NCBI GenBank assembly: GCA_028748945.1
Contig: JAQTOL010000224.1
Span: forward strand, 1-5,838
DNA length: 5,838 nucleotides
DNA from: Paludibacter sp.
Lineage (GTDB): Bacteria; Bacteroidota; Bacteroidia; Bacteroidales; Paludibacteraceae
Direction of reading: 5' to 3'
Positions within the stretch are counted from its first letter, which is position 1, and every line of letters starts with the position of its first letter. A program made the translations under genes and the position numbers. The notes below the pieces were generated by a model. That model worked only from the letters and a program-made list of their open reading frames with translations. It was not told the DNA's origin and did no database searches. This document shows positions 1-4,855 of the stretch, piece by piece.

Positions 1-66
1 AAAATTTCCGACTTAATCGGTATTGGTGGTTCTATGGACTATGTGATTCCAGATATTGACCGTTAA
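1..66 (+). CDS. nuoD: NADH-quinone oxidoreductase subunit D, C-terminal end (partial)
   Basis: An open frame enters from the left edge in frame 1 and stops at TAA 64-66, leaving 21 residues that end in VIPDIDR. An acidic tail ending in Asp-(Ile/Val)-Asp-Arg is the standard C-terminus of the 49-kDa/NuoD subunit, which with NuoB forms the quinone-reduction site of the peripheral arm. The identification rests on this short tail plus position directly upstream of nuoH. The fragment could equally be the end of a fused NuoCD protein, because the N-terminal part lies outside the window. The next gene starts 57 bp downstream on the same strand, so co-transcription is likely. Confidence 0.85.
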   Translation, partial: KISDLIGIGGSMDYVIPDIDR

Positions 67-91
67 TCCCCTACCCCAAAATAAGGAATAA

Positions 92-117
92 AATTCGTTT
101 TAATTCGTGTAATTCGT
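92..117 (+). repeat. Three copies of AATTCGT in the nuoD-nuoH spacer
   Basis: AATTCGT occurs at 92-98, 102-108 and 111-117, separated by 3 and 2 bases, and the last copy ends 6 bases before the nuoH ATG. The upstream half of the spacer (67-79) is C-rich with two CCCC runs. No Shine-Dalgarno sequence is visible at a normal distance, so this AT-rich block is effectively the nuoH translation leader. Function is unknown. It may be a slipped-strand tandem expansion or a member of a dispersed intergenic repeat. Confidence 0.7.
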
Positions 118-123
118 TCATTT

Positions 124-1245
124 ATGATATTAAATTATTCACAACCACTAGAATTTACAAACCTGATAACCTGGTTAGATACAGCACTGAGAAGCAGTAT
201 GTCTGAATTTTGGGTGTTATTGATTGAATTTGTTTTAGTCGCTGTTGGTTTGTTAGCTGCTTATTCAGTCATCGCGATGATTCTGATTTATGCAGAGCGT
301 AAAATAACAGCATTCTTTCAGGCTCGTTTTGGTCCTAACCGCGTTGGTAAATATGGTATATGGCAAAGTGTGGCCGATGTTATCAAGATTTTGCTGAAAG
401 AAATTATCCATATCAACCGATCGGACCGTTTCCTTTTCTTTGCAGCACCATTTTTTATGATTATAGCTTCGATGTTAACTTTCGGAGCCATTCCTTTCGG
501 AAAATTTCTTCATGCTGTTGATTTTAATATTGGTGTTTTATATGTTACCGCCGTTTCGTCGCTGGGTATTATCGGAGTTTTACTGGCCGGTTGGTCAAGT
601 AATAATAAATACTCCATGATTGGAGCCATGCGTAGTGGTGCCCAGTTTGTCAGCTACGAATTATCTGCCGGATTTGCGTTAATGACCATTGTTGTACTGG
701 CAGGGACAATGCAATTCTCGGAAATGATTGAAGGACAACGATACTGTTGGAATTTATTTAACGGTCATATTTCATCTATGATTGCATTTGTAATCTACCT
801 GATTTCAGGCCATGCAGAAACAAATCGCGGACCCTTCGACTTACCCGAAGCTGAATCGGAGTTAACAGCCGGTTACCATACAGAATATTCGGGTAAGCAA
901 TTTGGATTTTTCTATTTGGCTGAATACCTGAACATGTTTATCATAGCATCCATTGCTACTACTGTATTTTTGGGCGGTTGGATGCCAATTCAAATACATG
1001 GTCTGGAAACATTTAATCAAATAATGTGGTACATACCATCTTATGTTTGGTTCTTTGCCAAGACGGGAGTTTTGATATTTCTGAGTTTATGGGTTCGCTG
1101 GTCTTTCCCCCGTTTAAGAATTGACCAACTGTTGAATCTGGAATGGAAGTATTTATTACCGATTAATCTGGTAAATATTGTGGTTATGGTTATTATTGTT
1201 TTAACCGGCTTAACCCTGACAGATTTATTCCCGGGTTTATTTTAG
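124..1245 (+). CDS. nuoH: NADH-quinone oxidoreductase subunit H (ND1 homologue)
   Basis: The 373-residue membrane protein links the peripheral arm to the membrane arm of complex I and forms most of the quinone-access chamber. Family signatures run in order: ERK at 58-60, followed by a Q-x-R-x-GPNRVG stretch to residue 75; a loop at 156-183 beginning [10 protein letters not shown] and containing [24 protein letters not shown] at 231-247 with E242, E244 and E246, the acidic loop facing quinone; GYHTEYSG at 250-257; AEYLNMF at 266-272; and [11 protein letters not shown] at 325-335 before the last helix. About eight membrane helices are expected. Gly236 stands where Ala or Thr is more usual. ATG 124 was chosen because it gives about 57 residues before ERK, including a complete first helix; the in-frame ATG at 199 would shorten that segment. 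The gene stops at TAG, unlike the TAA of its neighbours. The protein is longer than E. coli NuoH (about 325 residues), mostly through extra N-terminal residues. Confidence 0.98.
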   Translation: MILNYSQPLEFTNLITWLDTALRSSMSEFWVLLIEFVLVAVGLLAAYSVIAMILIYAERKITAFFQARFGPNRVGKYGIWQSVADVIKILLKEIIHINRSDRFLFFAAPFFMIIASMLTFGAIPFGKFLHAVDFNIGVLYVTAVSSLGIIGVLLAGWSSNNKYSMIGAMRSGAQFVSYELSAGFALMTIVVLAGTMQFSEMIEGQRYCWNLFNGHISSMIAFVIYLISGHAETNRGPFDLPEAESELTAGYHTEYSGKQFGFFYLAEYLNMFIIASIATTVFLGGWMPIQIHGLETFNQIMWYIPSYVWFFAKTGVLIFLSLWVRWSFPRLRIDQLLNLEWKYLLPINLVNIVVMVIIVLTGLTLTDLFPGLF

Positions 1246-1250
1246 ACTAA

Positions 1251-1262
1251 CCCCTAAAGGGG
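1251..1262. repeat. CCCCTAAAGGGG inverted repeat after nuoH
   Basis: A perfect palindrome (CCCCT/AGGGG arms around AA) begins 6 bp after the nuoH stop codon. The two-base loop is too tight for a good RNA hairpin and no T-run follows, so an intrinsic terminator is unlikely, and the operon clearly continues. The sequence resembles short palindromic intergenic elements that I recall as common in Bacteroidota genomes; that link is from memory and unverified. Similar C-rich or G-rich pieces occur at the start of the nuoD-nuoH spacer and in the nuoL-nuoM spacer. Confidence 0.6.
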
Positions 1263-1283
1263 AACTAAAGCACAAAAATTTAG

Positions 1284-1322
1284 CAATTAATTGTGAATTA
1301 TTAATTATGAATTATTAATTAT
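1284..1322. repeat. AT-rich palindrome plus 14-bp tandem repeat before nuoI
   Basis: CAATTAATTG at 1284-1293 is a perfect 10-bp palindrome. It is followed by two exact adjacent copies of GAATTATTAATTAT, at 1295-1308 and 1309-1322. The block ends 4 bases before the nuoI ATG, so it fills the place where a ribosome-binding site would be, and no purine-rich Shine-Dalgarno sequence is present. A and T alone make up almost the whole 39 bp, which should leave the start region weakly structured. Function is unknown. Confidence 0.8.
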
Positions 1323-1326
1323 AAAG

Positions 1327-1860
1327 ATGAGTTCAATTTTAGAATATTTTTCAGGATTATTTAAAGGAATCAAGTCACTGCTAATAGGTATGAGTGTGAC
1401 ATGGAAAGAACTGTGGACAAAAAAAGTGACACAACAATATCCCGAAAACAGAGACACATTGGTTATATCCGATCGATTCAGAGCTGAATTAACCATGCCA
1501 CACGACGAAAATAATGAACATGCCTGCACGGCTTGCGGTATATGTCAAATGAATTGTCCAAATGGTACTATTAATGTGCTGTCGGCAACGATAGAAACTG
1601 AAGATGGAAAGAAGAAAAAAATTCTTGACACATATACCTGGGATCTCGGAATGTGTACTTTCTGTAATCTTTGCGTAATCACTTGTCCTTCGGATGCTAT
1701 TAAATTTGAAAACACATTCGAAAATGCCGTATTTACCCGTAGTAAATTAGTTCAACAGTTGAATCATGAAGGTTCGAAACTAAGGGTGAAACCACCAAAA
1801 TCGACAGAAAGTGTAACAAAGTCGACAGAATGTATTACAAAAGAGGCTCAAAACAAATAA
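1327..1860 (+). CDS. nuoI: NADH-quinone oxidoreductase subunit I, 2[4Fe-4S] ferredoxin-like protein
   Basis: The 177-residue peripheral-arm subunit carries the two [4Fe-4S] clusters (N6a and N6b) that pass electrons toward NuoB. Two CxxCxxCxxxCP motifs are intact: C67, C70, C73, C77 and C110, C113, C116, C120. Each motif's last cysteine binds the other cluster, as in other 8Fe ferredoxins. The N-terminal part (about 1-35) is the amphipathic membrane-surface segment typical of NuoI. Between the motifs lies a charged loop with four consecutive lysines (95-98). The C-terminal tail (about 152-177) is Lys/Thr/Ser-rich and contains a heptapeptide duplication, KSTESVT then KSTECIT, adding a non-cluster cysteine, C169. 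Length is close to E. coli NuoI (180), but the tail does not look conserved. ATG 1327 follows the AT repeat directly; an in-frame ATG at 1390 would remove the N-terminal helix. If nuoEFG really are absent, NuoI would be the likely electron entry point. Confidence 0.97.
   Translation: MSSILEYFSGLFKGIKSLLIGMSVTWKELWTKKVTQQYPENRDTLVISDRFRAELTMPHDENNEHACTACGICQMNCPNGTINVLSATIETEDGKKKKILDTYTWDLGMCTFCNLCVITCPSDAIKFENTFENAVFTRSKLVQQLNHEGSKLRVKPPKSTESVTKSTECITKEAQNK
1798..1839 (+). repeat. 21-bp imperfect tandem duplication in the nuoI 3' end
   Basis: Units 1798-1818 and 1819-1839 are adjacent and in frame, matching at 17 of 21 positions. They encode KSTESVT and KSTECIT in the hydrophilic tail of NuoI. 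The length, a multiple of three, keeps the frame. It looks like a replication-slippage duplication that has since diverged, in a region under little constraint. Confidence 0.75.
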
Positions 1861-1893
1861 ACATATACCAAATAAACGAATTAACTGAGTTAT

Positions 1894-2397
1894 ATGGCTG
1901 AACAAATTATATTTTACATTTTAGCAGCAATCATTGCTATTTTCTCTATTCTGGCAGTTACATCAAAACAAATCATACGTTCCGCAACGTATTTACTTTT
2001 CGTTTTAATCGGTACTGCCGGATTGTATTTACTATTGGGTTATCATTACCTTTTTGCTGTTCAGATAGCTGTTTATGCCGGAGGTGTAATGGTATTGTTT
2101 ATTTTTGCGATCCTCCTTACCAACCGGCCCGGTGAAAATGCAAAAACAGAAAGAAAAGACAGAAGAATCGTAGCAGGCATAACTTCATTAGCAGGACTGG
2201 CTTTTTGCGGTCACATCATTTACTGGAATATATCAAAAGTTTACACATTTGTAGTTCCTGCTGAAATGAAGGTACAGGATATCGGTCACACTTTAATGGG
2301 AACCGGAAAATACGAGTATCTACTCCCTTTCGAATTCATTAGTATTTTGCTGCTGGCTTCTATTGTGGGTGCAATTATGATCGCAAGGAAACGATAA
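1894..2397 (+). CDS. nuoJ: NADH-quinone oxidoreductase subunit J (ND6 homologue)
   Basis: The 167-residue membrane subunit lies between NuoH and NuoK/NuoN in the membrane arm. Hydrophobic segments fit the family's five helices: about 3-22, 30-50, 53-76, 92-112 and 144-164. The diagnostic stretch is residues 55-72, with VYAGGVMVLF at 60-69; this is the third helix, whose bend around Y61 is implicated in coupling quinone reduction to proton movement. The C-terminal signature YEYLLPFEFISILLLASIVGA is also present from residue 140. A polar loop rich in Lys, Arg and Glu (about 77-91) follows the third helix. Gln57 occupies the position where E. coli NuoJ has a glutamate (E55, recalled), a position not strictly conserved. 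Spacing to nuoI is only 33 bp, the tightest junction here. A 9-bp direct repeat, CAAATAAAC (1854-1862 and 1869-1877), spans the nuoI stop and the spacer. Confidence 0.96.
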   Translation: MAEQIIFYILAAIIAIFSILAVTSKQIIRSATYLLFVLIGTAGLYLLLGYHYLFAVQIAVYAGGVMVLFIFAILLTNRPGENAKTERKDRRIVAGITSLAGLAFCGHIIYWNISKVYTFVVPAEMKVQDIGHTLMGTGKYEYLLPFEFISILLLASIVGAIMIARKR

Positions 2398-2453
2398 ATT
2401 AATTTAGTGGAAAGTGAATAGAAGGAAGTCGAAAATAAACCGGCTGAACAACC

Positions 2454-2492
2454 AACTATAAACTATAAACTATAATATAAACTACAAACTAT
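2454..2492 (+). repeat. 7-bp AACTATA tandem array before nuoK
   Basis: AACTATA is repeated three times without a gap (2454-2474). After a 4-base interruption come two more 7-bp units in a shifted phase, AAACTAC (2479-2485) and AAACTAT (2486-2492). The array ends 3 bases before the nuoK ATG at 2496. The upstream part of this 98-bp spacer, the longest in the window, shows no recognisable promoter or terminator. Copy number of such an array could vary by slippage and so change leader length, but that is inference. Confidence 0.85.
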
Positions 2493-2495
2493 ATC

Positions 2496-2837
2496 ATGGG
2501 TGATTTATTTACAAATTTTCTATCTGGATCAGTTCCAATGGAAGCATACCTGGGCGTAAGTCTGATAATGTTTTTTGCAGGCGTATACGGATTCTTATCG
2601 CGTAAGAGTCTGTTAATGATCTTAATTTCAATTGAATTGATGTTGAATGCGGCTGATATCAATTTCGTGGTATTCAACCGTTACCTCTATCCGGGACAAA
2701 TGGAAGGCTTCTTTTTTGCGCTTTTCACCATTGCCATTGCGGCTTGTGAAACGGCTGTAGCCATTGCCATTATTATAAACATCTACCGCAATTTGACAAG
2801 TGTTGAAGTTGGGGAATTAGACGAAATGAAAGAATAA
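2496..2837 (+). CDS. nuoK: NADH-quinone oxidoreductase subunit K (ND4L homologue)
   Basis: The 113-residue protein has three membrane helices (about 18-35, 39-61 and 71-97) and belongs to the MrpC/NuoK family. It supplies the two membrane glutamates of the so-called E-channel. Both are present: E47 in SIELMLNA, matching E. coli E36, and E85 in AACETAVA, matching E. coli E72. The C-terminal side ends in INIYRNL and then a short acidic tail. The start is uncertain. ATG 2496 adds 14 residues (MGDLFTNFLSGSVP) before MEAYLG, while the in-frame ATG at 2538 would give 99 residues, close to the usual 100. I kept 2496 because it lies 3 bases after the tandem array, and AT-rich repeats sit just before the start in other spacers here. 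Cys84 replaces the more usual small residue beside E85. Confidence 0.95.
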   Translation: MGDLFTNFLSGSVPMEAYLGVSLIMFFAGVYGFLSRKSLLMILISIELMLNAADINFVVFNRYLYPGQMEGFFFALFTIAIAACETAVAIAIIINIYRNLTSVEVGELDEMKE

Positions 2838-2845
2838 ATAAAATT

Positions 2846-2892
2846 GACAATTTAACCATTTACTTCCGGTAACAATCGGGAGGACAATTAAC
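2846..2892 (+). repeat. Direct repeat GACAATT(T)AAC in the nuoK-nuoL spacer
   Basis: GACAATTTAAC at 2846-2856 recurs as GACAATTAAC at 2883-2892, one T shorter, in a 62-bp spacer. Just before the second copy is GGGAGGA (2878-2884), the only Shine-Dalgarno-like purine run found near a start in this window. It ends 15 bases before the nuoL ATG, which is too far for ordinary use, so I do not call it a ribosome-binding site. TTGACA at 2844-2849 looks like a sigma-70 -35 box by chance; no matching -10 element was found. Confidence 0.55.
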
Positions 2893-2899
2893 AAAACGT

Positions 2900-4801
2900 A
2901 TGCAATATACATTATTAATTTTATTACTTCCTTTACTAAGTTTCATTGTACTGGGACTTGTAGATTCGAAATGGAAGCCTAAAGTAGCCGGAACGATTGG
3001 TACGGTAGTTTTGACCATTATCACTGTTCTGTCTTATTTTACTGCTTTTGAGTATTTCACCACTGCCAGACTGGATGGCGTTTACCAAAAAATCATTCCT
3101 TTTCATATGGAATGGTTGCGTTTCACTGAATACCTGCACATCGATTTAGGTATTTTATTGGATCCTATATCAGTAATGATGTTGGTTGTAATAACAACGA
3201 TATCTTTAATGGTAAATATTTACAGCCTTGGCTACATGAAAAATGAGAAAGGTTTTGAACGCTATTATGCCTTCCTTTCACTTTTCACTTTTTCCATGCT
3301 GGGTCTGGTTGTAGCAACCAATATCTTTCAGATGTACATTTTTTGGGAACTTGTCGGTGTTTCATCATACTTATTAATCGGATTTTATTATACCAAACCT
3401 TCAGCAGTTGCTGCCGCAAAAAAAGCCTTTATCGTTACCCGGTTTGCCGATTTAGGATTTTTGATAGGTATTCTGATTCTTTCATTTTATACAAAAACTT
3501 TCGATTTCGGTATATTGACATCAGCAAATCCAGCTGTATTTTCAGGATTTGCAGGTGTAACATTTTTGGGGTTCTCTGCATTGAGCTGGGCAATGGCGCT
3601 GATTTTTATCGGTGGTGCAGGTAAATCGGCTATGTTCCCTTTACAAATATGGTTACCTGATGCCATGGAAGGTCCAACTCCTGTTTCCGCATTGATACAT
3701 GCAGCAACTATGGTAGTTGCCGGTGTATTTTTGGTAGCTCGCTTATTTCCTATTTATGTTGATTACACCCCACATGTATTACACGGAATTGCTTATGTAG
3801 GGGCATTTACTTCGCTTTTTGCAGCTGCAATAGCTTGTGTTCAAACAGATATTAAACGAGTACTTGCCTTTTCAACCATATCTCAAATTGGTTTTATGAT
3901 GGTTAGTCTGGGAGTTTCAGGGAATGGTGGTCACGAAGGGCTTGGTTATATGGCAAGTATGTTCCATTTGTTTAATCACGCTATGTTTAAAGGATTATTA
4001 TTTCTGGGAGCAGGTTCTCTTATTCATGCTGTTCACAGTAATGAAATGAGTCACATGGGTGGACTTCGGAAATATATGCCTGTTACGCATATTACATTTT
4101 TAATTGCCTGTTTGGCAATAGCAGGAATACCCCCTTTCTCCGGATTCTTTAGTAAAGATGAGATTATGGCAGCATGTTACGAATTCAGTCCTTATATGGG
4201 TGCGTTTATGACATTTACAGCAGGTTTAACCGCGTTTTATATGTTCCGTTTATATTATGGTATATTCTGGGGAAAAGAGCATAAACACGAACACACTCCA
4301 CACGAATCACCTATTGCCATGGCATTTCCACTTGTTTTCTTGGCAACAATAACTGTCTTTGCCGGATTTATTCCTTTTGGACATTTTGTCACCAGCGACC
4401 GTGCGAATTATGATATTGAACTGGATAATATGGTTGCTGGAATTAGTGTTCTGGTTGCCATTATCTTTATTGCTCTGGCTACATTCATGTACAGAAAAGA
4501 AAGCGATATTCCCAAAAAACTGGCTAAGTCTTTCTCCGGTTTGTACAAAGCAGCCAGTAGACGATTTTATATTGACGAAGTTTATATGTTCATTACTAAA
4601 AAAATCGTCTTCAATAGTATTTCCCGTCCCCTCGCCTGGTTCGACCGGAATGTGATTGATGCAACAATGAATGGATTTGCAAGCTCAACACAATGGACTT
4701 CCCAAAAAATTAAAGGAGTTCAATCGGGACAGGTTCAGCAGTATGCTTATGTATTCCTGTTAGGGACTTTATTAATAACAGCTTTGATATTATTTATTTA
4801 A
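2900..4801 (+). CDS. nuoL: NADH-quinone oxidoreductase subunit L (ND5 homologue), proton-pumping antiporter-like subunit
   Basis: The 633-residue distal membrane subunit has an expected 14 antiporter-type helices, then the long lateral helix and a final anchor. The N-terminal ND5 domain contains YSLGYMKNEKGFERYY (108-123). The channel residues can be matched by regular offsets to E. coli NuoL: E150 in FWELVG (E144), D184 (D178), K242 in AGKSA (K229), H267 in LIHAATMV (H254), H356, H360 and K364 (H334, H338, K342), and K419 in FFSKDE (K399). The TM7-8 signature LPDAMEGPTPVSALIHAATM is complete. The C-terminal section has FYIDEVY (556-562), FDRNVIDATMNG (581-592) and QSGQVQQYAY (608-617), typical of the lateral helix and last helix. 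A His-rich loop (KEHKHEHTPHE, 459-469) connects two helices. It is slightly longer than E. coli NuoL (613). ATG 2900 starts directly at the first helix, as usual for the family. Confidence 0.98.
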   Translation: MQYTLLILLLPLLSFIVLGLVDSKWKPKVAGTIGTVVLTIITVLSYFTAFEYFTTARLDGVYQKIIPFHMEWLRFTEYLHIDLGILLDPISVMMLVVITTISLMVNIYSLGYMKNEKGFERYYAFLSLFTFSMLGLVVATNIFQMYIFWELVGVSSYLLIGFYYTKPSAVAAAKKAFIVTRFADLGFLIGILILSFYTKTFDFGILTSANPAVFSGFAGVTFLGFSALSWAMALIFIGGAGKSAMFPLQIWLPDAMEGPTPVSALIHAATMVVAGVFLVARLFPIYVDYTPHVLHGIAYVGAFTSLFAAAIACVQTDIKRVLAFSTISQIGFMMVSLGVSGNGGHEGLGYMASMFHLFNHAMFKGLLFLGAGSLIHAVHSNEMSHMGGLRKYMPVTHITFLIACLAIAGIPPFSGFFSKDEIMAACYEFSPYMGAFMTFTAGLTAFYMFRLYYGIFWGKEHKHEHTPHESPIAMAFPLVFLATITVFAGFIPFGHFVTSDRANYDIELDNMVAGISVLVAIIFIALATFMYRKESDIPKKLAKSFSGLYKAASRRFYIDEVYMFITKKIVFNSISRPLAWFDRNVIDATMNGFASSTQWTSQKIKGVQSGQVQQYAYVFLLGTLLITALILFI

Positions 4802-4808
4802 GGCCTAT

Positions 4809-4853
4809 CCTGTCCTCCGGAAAAGGAGAATCAGGGGCTGATTAATTATTCAG
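4809..4853. repeat. Imperfect hairpin and near-palindrome in the nuoL-nuoM spacer
   Basis: Two structures fill this 54-bp spacer. The first is an imperfect hairpin: CCTG 4809-4812 with CAGG 4832-4835 and CTCC 4815-4818 with GGAG 4825-4828, loop GGAAAA. It has no following T-run and is unlikely to terminate transcription. The second, CTGATTAATTATTCAG at 4838-4853, is a 16-bp palindrome with one mismatched pair, ending 2 bases before the nuoM ATG. The GC-type half followed by an AT-type half echoes the nuoD-nuoH and nuoH-nuoI spacers. A regulatory role is possible but unsupported. Confidence 0.5.
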
Positions 4854-4855
4854 AT

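Noticed and set aside
1246..1270. Possible intrinsic terminator after nuoH
   Set aside because: The palindrome has a two-base loop and no U-run follows, and nuoI, which belongs to the same complex, starts 81 bp later.
1305..1529. 74-codon open frame on the - strand across the nuoI start
   Set aside because: It overlaps the well-supported nuoI on the opposite strand, begins inside it, shows no recognisable domain, and ends in the AT repeat. It is a shadow frame.
2489..2677. 62-codon - strand open frame opposite nuoK
   Set aside because: It is fully explained as the complement of nuoK coding sequence and shows no family features.
2844..2849. TTGACA as a -35 promoter box before nuoL
   Set aside because: No -10 element follows at 16-18 bp, it forms part of a direct repeat, and Bacteroidota promoters usually use different -33/-7 elements.
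2878..2884. GGGAGGA as the nuoL ribosome-binding site
   Set aside because: It ends 15 bases before the start codon, too far for normal pairing, and no other gene in the window has such a site.
2936..3139. 67-codon - strand open frame opposite the nuoL 5' end
   Set aside because: It lies wholly inside nuoL, whose protein is conserved throughout this stretch.
3343..3624. 93-codon + strand frame inside nuoL
   Set aside because: It is an out-of-frame reading of conserved nuoL helices; the Arg/Cys/Ile-rich composition is that of a shifted membrane protein.
4359..4655. 98-codon + strand frame inside nuoL
   Set aside because: It is an out-of-frame reading of nuoL, whose own frame is uninterrupted with family motifs on both sides.
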